This document shows, in pieces, positions 35,111 through 44,177 of a stretch of 64,000 bases of DNA (its first letter is position 1; each line of letters starts with the position of its first letter). The stretch is from assembly GCF_004916895.1 (NCBI RefSeq), contig NZ_SNTZ01000004.1, positions 186,001 through 250,000 of the forward strand, read 5' to 3'. This stretch comes from Flagellimonas alvinocaridis. Its GTDB lineage: Bacteria > Bacteroidota > Bacteroidia > Flavobacteriales > Flavobacteriaceae. Both the position numbers and the translations under genes were made by a program. Below the pieces are notes generated by a model that did no database searches, had not been told where the DNA came from, and worked only from the letters and a program-made list of their open reading frames with translations.

Positions 35111-36559
35111 ATGAAGAAGAATCGTTCCCAACTGGAACTTACGAAAGAAGAAATGACCTCCTATGGCTATCAGATTATTGATGCCATAGTGGAGCACCAT
35201 GATACCCAAAAGGAAAAATTACCCGTAGCCTTGGGATCAAGGGAAGAAATGGACTCCCTCTTTTTAGAAGAAGCACCCGAAATGGGCACCGAACCTACCG
35301 AAGTACTTGATTTTGTATTGGAAAAGGTCATGACGAAGAGCACACTCATGTCGCACCCCAAATCATATTCCTTTGTTCCCGGTCCCAGCAACTATATCAG
35401 CGCCATGGCCGATGCCCTTGCCACGGGATACAACATTTTCTCTGGGGGATGGGCAGCTTCCCCGGCCGCAGCGGAGTTGGAAATCGTTACCATTCAATGG
35501 TTGCTGAAGATTTTTGGCTTTCCGAAGAAAAAAGGAGGCGGTATTTTCACCAGTGGGGGCTCCATGGCCAATCTAACTGCCCTGACCACTGCCCGAAGAA
35601 TCAAATGTGGGGATGATTTTTCCAAAGCGATCATTTATCTCTCGGACCAAGCCCATTCCTCCAATATCAAGGCCATTCGCGTATTGGGGTTCAAAAAAGA
35701 ACAGATCCGCATCATCCCCACAGATAGTGAGTTTAAATTTTCGGTAAACAAACTCAAGAACTGTATTGCCAAAGACCGATTGGAAGGTCTTATGCCCTTC
35801 TGCCTAATCGCCACTTCGGGGACTACCAATACGGGTACGGTAGACCCCCTTTCCGAGTTGGCGGCCATCTGTAAAAAGGAAGATATCTGGTTTCATATCG
35901 ATGGCGCTTACGGCGCAGCGGCTATCTTATCAAAAACAGGAAAATCTTTGATGAAGGGCATCGAAAAAGCAGATTCGCTTACTGTAGATCCCCACAAATG
36001 GTTTTATCAACCCTATGAAATGGGCTGTTTATTGGTCCGCAACCACAAATATCTGAGCCACACCTTTACCGAAAAGCCTGAATACTTGAGGGACATTGAG
36101 GGGAACACGTCTGAAATCAACTTTTACGATCACGGTATCCAGTTGACCCGAAGGTTTAGGGCACTCAAGTTTTACATGTCTCTAAAGACCTTTGGTCTCA
36201 AAGAATTCCGGAATGCCATCACCTATAACATTGAGCTTGCCGAGGCCACAGAGGGTATTTTACGCAAGAGCAAACGTTGGGAAGTAGTTTTTCCGGCTAC
36301 TTTGGCCGTCATCAATTTTAGGTACAATCCCATTTCCAAAAGGTATACCGACAAGGAACTGGATGGCATCAACCAGTACATTTCTGAAAAAGTGGTGTCC
36401 TCCAGAAAGGCTTTACTGGTCACCACCATCCTCCACGGACAGGTGGTATTGCGGATGTGTTTGATCAACCCCAGAACCACCTTGGATGATGTAAAGGAAA
36501 CCCTGGAACTCTGTGGAGGCTTTGCTACAGAAATAGAGGAAAAATTGGCAAAAGGATAG
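35111..36559 (+). CDS. group II PLP-dependent decarboxylase (aromatic/glutamate/aspartate type)
   Basis: Amino-acid decarboxylase of 482 residues. The PLP Lys is K296 in VDPHKWFYQP and the pyridine-binding Asp is D264 in HIDGAYGAA; TSGGSMANLTAL binds the phosphate. Group II includes Dopa, tyrosine, glutamate and 2,4-diaminobutyrate decarboxylases, and I cannot choose among these from sequence. I start at ATG 35111; the frame is open upstream but without a likely start. It diverges from the thioredoxin-like gene and may share operator C. Confidence 0.9.
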   Translation: MKKNRSQLELTKEEMTSYGYQIIDAIVEHHDTQKEKLPVALGSREEMDSLFLEEAPEMGTEPTEVLDFVLEKVMTKSTLMSHPKSYSFVPGPSNYISAMADALATGYNIFSGGWAASPAAAELEIVTIQWLLKIFGFPKKKGGGIFTSGGSMANLTALTTARRIKCGDDFSKAIIYLSDQAHSSNIKAIRVLGFKKEQIRIIPTDSEFKFSVNKLKNCIAKDRLEGLMPFCLIATSGTTNTGTVDPLSELAAICKKEDIWFHIDGAYGAAAILSKTGKSLMKGIEKADSLTVDPHKWFYQPYEMGCLLVRNHKYLSHTFTEKPEYLRDIEGNTSEINFYDHGIQLTRRFRALKFYMSLKTFGLKEFRNAITYNIELAEATEGILRKSKRWEVVFPATLAVINFRYNPISKRYTDKELDGINQYISEKVVSSRKALLVTTILHGQVVLRMCLINPRTTLDDVKETLELCGGFATEIEEKLAKG

Positions 36560-36563
36560 AGTT

Positions 36564-38894
36564 TTAGTTGATCCTATCCAGATTCTCATCCACATCCTTG
36601 TTTTTAAATGTATTGGATGCAGTTCCTCCAAAGCTATATTTTAGGGCCACTGCCATTTCGCGCCCGTCTGCGTAATAGGTTCCATGGGCCTCCACTCCGT
36701 TGATGGAATAGCTTTCCCCATAGTTCATGGCTTTGGTTATATCGTTGAACCGCAGGGCACATTGCAGTTTTTCAAATAAAGTGGTGGTCACAGAGGCATT
36801 CAGCACTACCATCCCATTTCTTTCAATGATACCCTCTTTTCGTTGGGTCAAAGCATACCCTCCTACAGAAACGATGGTATCTTTCATTACTCTCAACTGT
36901 TGATCGGTGTAGACGTATAGATAGGGTTTGGCCTTGGCGAACATCGCAGATGAATCCTTGATTTTGTTGTAGGTCATGCTCACTGAATTGGTCGAAGACC
37001 AAATTTTATGGAAAAATGGCACTGTCAATCCAAGATAATACCCCGATTCCTCATCCAGGTTATTCTCGGCCAGCAAGGCAGCCGAATCATTTTCTTTGTA
37101 CCCTATCATAAAATATCTGGGGTTCTTATTCGTGTAGATACCCCCGAAGACGGACGTCTTCCCTATCTGAAGATTTGTGGAAATTTCATTGGTAATCGTA
37201 GGTATCAAATCCACATTGTTCCCTGCTTCCAAAAAGGGGTTTATGAACACCCTCACGGAACTGGTTCGGGAAAAATTGGGCCGATTGATGTTTCTGGAGT
37301 AGTTTAACGAAAGAGTTTTGGTACTGTCTATGGTAAAATTCAAGCCCACTTTGGGAAAAACCCGGGTATTTTCACGTTCAACCAAAGGTTGCAGGTCCTT
37401 TTCAAGCTGGCCCTCAACTTGATTATACTCCACCCTGGCTCCCAGATTGAACTTGAACTTCTCCCCAAAACTTGATGCCGCATTTGCATAAATGGCATAA
37501 AGACTTTCTTTATAATCGTAGTTGGTAACGTTCTCATTGGCTGATTCAGGTTGATCAATCTGACTGAACGCATCAGCTTTGGCCTCGTTCCAGCTTGTCC
37601 CGAAATCCAATTGCAAATTTTCGGAAATCACCTGTTCAAAATCCAAACGGGCCGCCAAGGATTCAATTTTATAATCCTGGTTTCTGGTTTGGTCCAGTAC
37701 CAAGCCTTCATCATTGTAGTCGTTTGCAATATCCGTTAGCAGCTTTTGATCAAAAGAGGAATATTGGATTCCCGTAAAAAGGTTCAAGTTTTCAGTAAGC
37801 CTTTTGTTGAAATTGAAGTTGGCACTAAAATAATCCCTCCGGTTATCATTCTCCGTTTCAGACGTGATTTCATTAGTCTCACCCCCACTTTGAAGAACCG
37901 TGTTGGTTTCAAAACCCGCATCATCGGTTTGACGGCGAAAAATGGTATTCAAAGAAATATAGTCGTTGGTGTTGATGGGATAATAGAATCCCAGTCCACT
38001 ATTGATTTGCATCCTCTTGTTATCCGGGATGAGCACCAAATAATCGGAACGGATATTCTCCGCAGGAATGACAAATGCAAAGGTATTACTCTCCCATTGG
38101 CCAATGGTATTGTAATTAAGATTTCCCCGAAGGTTCCATTTTCCGTTGGAATGATTCCCATTGGTGCTGATATAGTTGTTGGTGTTTTGTCTGAAAGAAA
38201 GTGTTTCACCCAACGTTACTGTGGTGCCTTTGTCATTATTTTTCCTAAGCTGAATCAAAATCACCGCCCGCCCCTCAGCTTCATACTTTGGCGAAGGATT
38301 GTTGATAAGCTCGATACTTTCAATGGAGTCTACCGATAAGGCAGCAAACTCCCCAAAACTAATTCTTTGATTGCCCAGATAGATTAAGGGTGTTCCTTTC
38401 ATAAGGACCGAAATGGACTCCCTATTTGGTGAAACCTGAACATTGGGGAGTTTCATCAATACCTCCAGAGGGTCTACCATGGCTGAAAAAACAGGATTCT
38501 GTACATCAATCTTAAAATTTCCATTGGTGTTGGTAATCGGATTCTTGGATGCCACCACTTCGACATTTTCCAGGTCGGTGGTCTCTTCCTCCAGTTGAAT
38601 TACCACTTCCAACGAACCATGGAGCGCATATTCATTGGAGAATGTGGTATATCCCAAGGCGGAGATTTCCAATAGGTATTCGCCCTTGGGCACCTCTTTA
38701 AAAGCAAAATTTCCCTGTACCAATGTAGTATAGGATACCAACTCCCTAGTTTCGGGAACCAAGAGCAACACATCCCCGATGTCCACCGGGACCTTGTTCC
38801 TATCCAAAACCTTTCCCTTTAGAGAAATCTGTTCTTGCCCTTGTAAAAATTGCACCCCAAGAAGCACCCACCAAATTGCATGTTTCAATACCAT
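36564..38894 (-). CDS. outer-membrane beta-barrel receptor (TonB-dependent type)
   Basis: Outer-membrane protein of 776 residues. Signal peptide (about 1-20, cut near LQGQ), a carboxypeptidase-regulatory-like beta domain (about 25-105), a plug-like region (QNPVFSAMVDPLEVLMKLPNVQV and following) and a long C-terminal barrel. No TonB box is obvious. Such proteins take up peptides, siderophores or glycans; the ligand is unknown and no SusD partner is present. I start at ATG 38894; a TTG at 38909 is less likely. A membrane-bound LuxR regulator lies directly upstream. Confidence 0.88.
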   Translation of the reverse strand: MVLKHAIWWVLLGVQFLQGQEQISLKGKVLDRNKVPVDIGDVLLLVPETRELVSYTTLVQGNFAFKEVPKGEYLLEISALGYTTFSNEYALHGSLEVVIQLEEETTDLENVEVVASKNPITNTNGNFKIDVQNPVFSAMVDPLEVLMKLPNVQVSPNRESISVLMKGTPLIYLGNQRISFGEFAALSVDSIESIELINNPSPKYEAEGRAVILIQLRKNNDKGTTVTLGETLSFRQNTNNYISTNGNHSNGKWNLRGNLNYNTIGQWESNTFAFVIPAENIRSDYLVLIPDNKRMQINSGLGFYYPINTNDYISLNTIFRRQTDDAGFETNTVLQSGGETNEITSETENDNRRDYFSANFNFNKRLTENLNLFTGIQYSSFDQKLLTDIANDYNDEGLVLDQTRNQDYKIESLAARLDFEQVISENLQLDFGTSWNEAKADAFSQIDQPESANENVTNYDYKESLYAIYANAASSFGEKFKFNLGARVEYNQVEGQLEKDLQPLVERENTRVFPKVGLNFTIDSTKTLSLNYSRNINRPNFSRTSSVRVFINPFLEAGNNVDLIPTITNEISTNLQIGKTSVFGGIYTNKNPRYFMIGYKENDSAALLAENNLDEESGYYLGLTVPFFHKIWSSTNSVSMTYNKIKDSSAMFAKAKPYLYVYTDQQLRVMKDTIVSVGGYALTQRKEGIIERNGMVVLNASVTTTLFEKLQCALRFNDITKAMNYGESYSINGVEAHGTYYADGREMAVALKYSFGGTASNTFKNKDVDENLDRIN

Positions 38895-38953
38895 CTGTTT
38901 TTGAGACAAAAAAAGCTTGCAAAAGATTTGATGTAAAGAATTTGGGGTACGGT

Positions 38954-39688
38954 TTAGGTGCTAGTACCCGTACTATTTTTTAGAAGTTCCTGCCTTCCGG
39001 TGACATTGAGCTTGCCATAGATACTGGTAATATGGCTTTTAACGGTGCTCAAGCTTATAAATAGCTCGTTGGCAATTTCTTTATTGCTCTTTCCCTGCAC
39101 AATAAGACCATGTACCAAAGTCTCCTGCTTGCTCAATTGGGGAGTGGCCCCTTTTTTCCGCTTCGAATACTGGAACCACATGGCCAAACCTAGAAAAAGT
39201 ACCAGTAAAGCAAGACCCATATTCAGCCCTCTACTCCACTGTAACTCCCGCCCAAGGGCATCCTGATTCAGGTAAGCCAATTTCTCTTCAAGGAAACGGT
39301 ATTCCAATGGCGCGATATCACTTTCCTTAAAATCCGTAAGCAACGAGGTGTAGTATGCTATATTTTCAGCAATATCCCTGTCCAAAAGATTCTTTTGGTC
39401 CAGAACCTTGATGGCGACCAGTTTCACCTTTAAAATATTCAGGGAATCCCGGGCATATCCTGCCAATTGGCTTTCTTTTTCCTTGGTCGATAAGGTGGAA
39501 GCCTCCAACTGATCCTCAAAATATTTGAACTTTTTCCATTCTTGGGTGCTTAAGCCATCAGAAAGGCTATCTTTTTCAACCTCAATCTGTTCCAAGGAAA
39601 ACTTTGACTCATTGGCATAGGAAGAAGAAATCGCCAAAAGCAAAAAAGCTCCGGTGAACAGGCGTATAAATTTCAAGATCCTTCTCAT
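38954..39688 (-). CDS. membrane-tethered LuxR-type transcription factor
   Basis: Protein of 244 residues with an unusual order: signal sequence (about 8-25), extracytoplasmic helical region rich in Glu and Lys (about 28-148), one membrane helix (about 152-167, GLNMGLALLVLFLGLAMWF) and a cytoplasmic LuxR HTH (about 180-240, with GKSNKEIANELFISLSTVKSHI). It could pass an envelope signal straight to DNA without a kinase. It lies 59 bases upstream of the outer-membrane receptor gene, its likely target. Confidence 0.88.
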   Translation of the reverse strand: MRRILKFIRLFTGAFLLLAISSSYANESKFSLEQIEVEKDSLSDGLSTQEWKKFKYFEDQLEASTLSTKEKESQLAGYARDSLNILKVKLVAIKVLDQKNLLDRDIAENIAYYTSLLTDFKESDIAPLEYRFLEEKLAYLNQDALGRELQWSRGLNMGLALLVLFLGLAMWFQYSKRKKGATPQLSKQETLVHGLIVQGKSNKEIANELFISLSTVKSHITSIYGKLNVTGRQELLKNSTGTST

Positions 39689-39710
39689 TTGGAATAAATT
39701 TCAGCAAAAA

Positions 39711-40784
39711 TCATAAGCTTCGCAAATCCAAAATGGCTGTAATGGCATCATCCAAAGTCTGCTGCACCTTGGGATCGGTACAATTGATCAACACAGAAAC
39801 TACCACTTTGTCATTAGGATATACGTAAAAGTTAGTATATGCCCCAACGCTGCTTCCCACATGGCCCACAAAGGGTCTACCTTGGGCGTCTTGGCTCACT
39901 TGGAAGCCCAAACCATAGTAGGTGGACTCTCCATTGACTTCTTGTGCGGTCAAGAGCATATCATAGGTTTCCTTTTGAAGTAGTTTTTGGTCCAGAATGG
40001 CTTGTCCCAATCGAGCTACATCCTCGCTAGTAGATAAATACCCTCCACCGGCCAACTTATAGAAATTATCCACCTCAACGGCCTTTTTAAAACACAAAGC
40101 AGTCTTGGTATACCATTGGGCCGAAGTATCAGTGTCGCCTGTTTTTGGAGGGAATGTATGCAGCATCCCCAGCGGATGCAGTACTTTTTGTTCCACATAA
40201 TCCTCAAAGGGCATACCGCAAGCCCCTTGCATGGCCAAAGAGAGCAATACAAAGTCAAAACTATTGTACAGATACCCCTTTCCCGGCTCAAAGACCAAGG
40301 GATCATCCTGAAACACACTAATGCTATCCTTAATTCCAAAAGGCCGGTTCAGGGCATATTCCTTTCCGCGATAGCCACGAATACCCGCCGTATGACTTGC
40401 CAATTGGCGCAAGGTGAAATCATACTTTTTCCTTGGAAAATAAGGTACGTAGGTATAGAACGAATCGTCCAAATTCAGAATTCCCTCCTCCACCATCTTG
40501 CCCAAAGCCAATCCGGTAATGCATTTGGAAATACTGGCAATACGAAACAAAGTATTCTTGGGGTCTACCAAAGTTTTCTGTTCCATACGGGCATAACCAT
40601 ATCCCTTCTGGAGTATGGGACTGCCGTTTTCAAGAATGGTAACGGCCATACCGGGAATTTTCCCTTCCACAGCCAAGTTGTGAAAGAGTGCATCCGCTCT
40701 TTCCCATCCTTGGAGCCCCTCAATGGATTTGACCTTGGGGCCTGAATAGAATAGTTTTTTTAAATACGTGAACACAGACTTCAA
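39711..40784 (-). CDS. serine hydrolase, beta-lactamase class C/PBP4 type
   Basis: Enzyme of 357 residues. The nucleophile motif SxxK is S84-K87 (IASISK), a YLYNS segment stands in the second-motif position, and HVGSS is the third motif. Family members are esterases, D-peptidases or lactamases; the substrate is unknown. No clear signal peptide is present. The start is uncertain: the frame opens with TTG 40784, and a GTG at 40775 is the only near alternative. A 14-bp palindrome lies 15 bases upstream. Confidence 0.85.
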   Translation of the reverse strand: MKSVFTYLKKLFYSGPKVKSIEGLQGWERADALFHNLAVEGKIPGMAVTILENGSPILQKGYGYARMEQKTLVDPKNTLFRIASISKCITGLALGKMVEEGILNLDDSFYTYVPYFPRKKYDFTLRQLASHTAGIRGYRGKEYALNRPFGIKDSISVFQDDPLVFEPGKGYLYNSFDFVLLSLAMQGACGMPFEDYVEQKVLHPLGMLHTFPPKTGDTDTSAQWYTKTALCFKKAVEVDNFYKLAGGGYLSTSEDVARLGQAILDQKLLQKETYDMLLTAQEVNGESTYYGLGFQVSQDAQGRPFVGHVGSSVGAYTNFYVYPNDKVVVSVLINCTDPKVQQTLDDAITAILDLRSL

Positions 40785-40798
40785 AGGTCTAGGTTTGA

Positions 40799-40812
40799 TA
40801 CTTTCGAAAGTA
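40799..40812. repeat. 14-bp perfect palindrome upstream of the serine hydrolase
   Basis: TACTTTCGAAAGTA is its own reverse complement. It lies between the GIN-lipoprotein stop and the hydrolase start. It could be an operator; no T run follows, so a terminator is unlikely. Confidence 0.5.
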
Positions 40813-40863
40813 ATGAGAAATTAGGTGGCATCCATGGATTTTCCCATAAGTTGAAGCCAAATA

Positions 40864-41670
40864 TCAATCCTTGAAGATCAATCGACCATTGAAGAGTTCC
40901 TCCACCTCAATCTCTGGAGGGTGGTTTACACTGATCACATCACCTGTCCCACTAATTGTCCCACTGATGCGTTGTTGTGGGTTGACAAAAACATCATTTG
41001 AGCCTCTATGGTTAAGGCTTACACGTTGAGCTACAAGGTTCTCCGCTTCTATTCTCGAGTCCCCAGCGGCAATGGTTACATTAAAATCAGTGGTAGTCCC
41101 TACCAACTTAAAATAGGCAATGCCATTTACCACAATGCTGACCCTTTCGGCATCCAACTGCAGATCAAAGGAACCATCCGTGGTCTCGGTTTCCGGATTA
41201 TTGAAACTTTCGGTAATCAAGGATAGGTTTGGATATTGCAAGAGTCCATCACTGGAAATCAAGAGTCCCGTACTGCTCCGTATTTCAGTAATATTGGGCG
41301 ATGTTACATAAACGGTGGTCAAACCATACTTTCGAACATAATTGCAGCTGTTTTCGTTTCGTACAATGAGTCGATTGTCCTTGACCTCTACTGATACATC
41401 ACTCTGAAGGAACTCCCCCGTTTCAATTTCAACACGTTGTTCCTCACCTTGTTTGAGCACCACATTGAGATTTTCAAAAACCGTAATGGTACTGAATTCG
41501 GGCAGATCCACGGTCAAACGGACCGTATCCCCTGCATTTTGAAAACAATCGGGCACATTGTCCCCATTGCAGGAAAGCAACAACAGTAGAAGTAGCGCAA
41601 CGCAAGACCTCTCGACTGCGCTCGAGGTGACATTCTTGCTTCTTTTATATCTTCTCGCAATTTCCATCAT
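40864..41670 (-). CDS. GIN-domain (DUF2807) lipoprotein with a REP-derived N-terminus
   Basis: Protein of 268 residues. A hydrophobic run LLLLLLLSC ends at a lipobox Cys near residue 34, followed by a DUF2807 beta-solenoid of auto-transporter-like strands (FENLNVVLKQGEEQRVEIETG and onward). The residues before the hydrophobic run, KNVTSSAVERS, are encoded by a copy of the REP-like hairpin (41611-41626 and flank). Without it no start would give a proper signal peptide, so the repeat has become part of the n-region. It lies three bases after the PagL-like gene's stop. Confidence 0.85.
   Translation of the reverse strand: MMEIARRYKRSKNVTSSAVERSCVALLLLLLLSCNGDNVPDCFQNAGDTVRLTVDLPEFSTITVFENLNVVLKQGEEQRVEIETGEFLQSDVSVEVKDNRLIVRNENSCNYVRKYGLTTVYVTSPNITEIRSSTGLLISSDGLLQYPNLSLITESFNNPETETTDGSFDLQLDAERVSIVVNGIAYFKLVGTTTDFNVTIAAGDSRIEAENLVAQRVSLNHRGSNDVFVNPQQRISGTISGTGDVISVNHPPEIEVEELFNGRLIFKD
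41611..41626. repeat. REP-like hairpin, copy B (inside coding sequence)
   Basis: CTCGACTGCGCTCGAG, followed by GTGACATTC. The arms CTCGA and TCGAG pair around CTGCGC. It is identical to copy A for 15 of 16 bases and lies in the first codons of the GIN-lipoprotein gene. Confidence 0.75.
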
Positions 41671-41672
41671 CC

Positions 41673-42773
41673 CTATAATCTAATCCCGATTCCAAATTCC
41701 ACTGCTTCTGCCTTTGCCCCGTGCGATTTTAAGGTCACGGCACCAAATAGCTTGTCTCCAAAGTACCGTTTTAACCCTACACGATTGTATACCTGACCTT
41801 CAAAATCGAAGGGATAATATACATAGTATCCCAATTGGGCCACTACGCTCATTTTGTTGATAAAGAGTTCATGACCTACAAATACACCCACACGCTTGAA
41901 ATCGGTATCCGGGGCCACATCCATTTCGGGAAAGGAAGTGGATTGAAACCGAATCAATTCCTTCAAAAAGTTGGAAAAGAACACATCTGTTCCCAGTTGC
42001 AGGGCACTTTTGTTGCCCAACCGCTTATCAGCATAGGCGGACAAAATCCAAAAGCCATACTGTCCCGAGTTGATTACATCACTCTCGTTCACACCACCGC
42101 GCAGTACAAAATTATATCGGATGGGCTCAACAATCTTCTCTTGAGGTCTTGGTTCTTGAAACTCAAAGGTTTCACCACCATCCAAATCATAGGTGAGTCC
42201 AAAATTCAGAGCCATGGTATTGGTAGAGGTATTGGGCGCCTTAAAATTGGCGTTGGAATAATGGATTAGGGAAATCCCTGCTTTGAATCCCAGTCCGGCC
42301 AATAGATTTTCTTTGTGATAATTGAACATGACCATGGTGGAACTCAACAAATGGCTTCCGTAGGCATTGTTCCTAAAATTTGCGGCCTTGTCATATGGGT
42401 TGGTGTTATAGGCCACCCCTTGCCCTATCCGAAATTGTAGGTTTCTCCTTAAAAAATAGAAATTGTAGTGGGCATACAACCCAAAGTGCTTGCCCAAGGT
42501 AGGATTGTTCATGTCCTGATACACAAACGAAAAGCCCGTATCAGGATACCCTAAACTGGCCTCCCAATCCTCATGTCCAAAACGTTTTCGGTTGAATCCC
42601 AAAATAATCCCTCCGGGATGGGCCGTAATCAAATGTGAAATATCCGGGTTGTGCAATAAAATGGAACCATAGAACTGACTGGCGTCCAGCACATACTTCT
42701 TGGGAGTCTCCCCTTTTTGGGAAAATCCAAAATAACCACAGAAAACAATAACCAAAAAAAGTAGGTGCCTCAT
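41673..42773 (-). CDS. PagL-like acyloxyacyl hydrolase, outer membrane
   Basis: Exported protein of 366 residues: signal peptide (about 1-18, cut at FSQK) and a barrel-like series of amphipathic strands. The segment LIHYSNANFKAPN carries the His-Ser-Asn arrangement of lipid A deacylases of the PagL group. A role in trimming lipid A acyl chains is therefore likely but not proven. It overlaps none of its neighbours and is probably co-transcribed with the GIN lipoprotein downstream. Confidence 0.82.
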   Translation of the reverse strand: MRHLLFLVIVFCGYFGFSQKGETPKKYVLDASQFYGSILLHNPDISHLITAHPGGIILGFNRKRFGHEDWEASLGYPDTGFSFVYQDMNNPTLGKHFGLYAHYNFYFLRRNLQFRIGQGVAYNTNPYDKAANFRNNAYGSHLLSSTMVMFNYHKENLLAGLGFKAGISLIHYSNANFKAPNTSTNTMALNFGLTYDLDGGETFEFQEPRPQEKIVEPIRYNFVLRGGVNESDVINSGQYGFWILSAYADKRLGNKSALQLGTDVFFSNFLKELIRFQSTSFPEMDVAPDTDFKRVGVFVGHELFINKMSVVAQLGYYVYYPFDFEGQVYNRVGLKRYFGDKLFGAVTLKSHGAKAEAVEFGIGIRL

Positions 42774-42792
42774 GGGCCGCTAAAGTAGGAAA

Positions 42793-43746
42793 TTAAAATA
42801 CCTCCTTGGCAACTGCCTTGATATTATCCGATTTCCCCATAGAATAATAGTGCAAAACTGGCACTCCCGCTTCCTTGAGTTCCTTGGATTGTTGAATACA
42901 CCATTCCACACCCACTTGGCGCACGTCTTTGTTGGTCTTGCAGGCATCCACGGCATCCACCAAATCCTGCGGAATGTCCACCCGAAACACTTGGGGCAAC
43001 AATTGCAAGTGCCTTTTGACGGCAATGGGCTTAATTCCAGGAATAATGGGCACATTGATTCCCATCTCCCGCGCCGCCTCCACAAAGGCAAAGAATTTTT
43101 GATTGTCAAAAAACATTTGTGTCACCACATAATCTGCGCCCAAGTCCACTTTTTCCTTCAATCGCCTCAAATCCGATTGCAAGGAAGGGGCTTCCATGTG
43201 TTTTTCCGGATACCCGGCCACTCCAATACAGAAACTGGCACAGTCATCGGTTTCTATGACCTCGTGCAAATAGTTTCCACCGTTGATGTCATGAATCTGC
43301 TTTACCAACTCTGACGCATATTGATGGCCTCCCCGTGTTGGGGCAAAATACTTTTCCTCCTTCATGGCGTCACCTCGTAGCGCCATCACATTTTCTATTC
43401 CCAAATAATGACAGTCCACCAATAGGTATTCGGTCTCCTCTTTGGTAAAACCTCCACAAAGCACATGGGGTACGGTATCCACATCATATTTGTGTTTGAT
43501 GGATGCACAGATGCCCAAAGTCCCGGGACGCATCCGGGTCAGTTTTTTATCGAGCAGCCCATCGCGGTCAATGTATACGTACTCCTCCCGCGAGGTGGTC
43601 ACATCAATGAACGGAGGTTTGAACTCCATCAAGGGATCAATGTTATCGTACAGCTCCTGAATGCTCTTCCCTTTTACCGGAGGGATGATCTCAAAACTAA
43701 AAAGGGTTTTCCCTTTTGCCTTTTTAATATGGTCGGTTACTTTCAT
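42793..43746 (-). CDS. metF: MetF, methylenetetrahydrofolate reductase
   Basis: Flavoenzyme of 317 residues that makes methyl-THF for MetH. The N-terminus KTLFSFEIIPPVKG and the segments VTTSREEY, MALRGD and VGVAGYPEKH are typical. I start at ATG 43746; the open frame reaches 43791 but that adds a non-conserved tail over the upstream spacer. It is the last gene of the riboswitch-controlled met operon, separated from metH by the four-helix-bundle gene. Confidence 0.94.
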   Translation of the reverse strand: MKVTDHIKKAKGKTLFSFEIIPPVKGKSIQELYDNIDPLMEFKPPFIDVTTSREEYVYIDRDGLLDKKLTRMRPGTLGICASIKHKYDVDTVPHVLCGGFTKEETEYLLVDCHYLGIENVMALRGDAMKEEKYFAPTRGGHQYASELVKQIHDINGGNYLHEVIETDDCASFCIGVAGYPEKHMEAPSLQSDLRRLKEKVDLGADYVVTQMFFDNQKFFAFVEAAREMGINVPIIPGIKPIAVKRHLQLLPQVFRVDIPQDLVDAVDACKTNKDVRQVGVEWCIQQSKELKEAGVPVLHYYSMGKSDNIKAVAKEVF

Positions 43747-43768
43747 TGAAATTAGTTGTCTGTTTTTT

Positions 43769-44160
43769 GTTGTTTGTTGATAGCCATTCACAACTTTGAA
43801 TAATAATTGATAAAGCCATTCAACAACTTTTTACACGTTTTGATTTCGGAAAGAAGAAACTTCAATCCGGATTCATTCAAGTATTTTTGGTCAAAAGCTA
43901 GATAAAGTTGCGTTTCCAGTTCGTATAAGGAACCTCTGGCTATATGCAAAAATTGGATTGTATCTGCCGGAGTTCGCCTACCACATCCCTCTGCGATATT
44001 TGAAGGAACCGATATGCTGCTCCTTCTCATTTGATTCGCCAATCCATATTTTTCTTCTGCAGGAAAGGATTTGGTCAAATCATATGTTGAATTGACAAGC
44101 TTTCGGGACGCTATCCAAACATCTAAATCCGTATACTCCATAATACAATCAACAAATAAC
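43769..44160. repeat. inverted repeats bracketing the four-helix-bundle gene
   Basis: GTTGTTTGTTGAT at 43769-43781 and ATCAACAAATAAC at 44148-44160 are inverted copies with one mismatch in 13. They enclose a 392-bp segment that holds only the four-helix-bundle gene, between metH and metF. Confidence 0.55.
43788..44141 (-). CDS. four-helix-bundle protein (23S rRNA IVS type)
   Basis: Protein of 117 residues. LDVWIASRKLVNSTYDLTKSFP, GLANQMRRSSISVPSNIAEG and the LYELETQLYLA segment match the S23/IVS four-helix-bundle family. In some bacteria these are encoded in intervening sequences of 23S rRNA genes; many stand-alone copies exist and their role is unknown. Here it interrupts a met operon and is flanked by short inverted repeats, which suggests that it arrived as a unit. 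Confidence 0.9.
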   Translation of the reverse strand: MEYTDLDVWIASRKLVNSTYDLTKSFPAEEKYGLANQMRRSSISVPSNIAEGCGRRTPADTIQFLHIARGSLYELETQLYLAFDQKYLNESGLKFLLSEIKTCKKLLNGFINYYSKL

Positions 44161-44177
44161 CATCAACTATTGATTTT

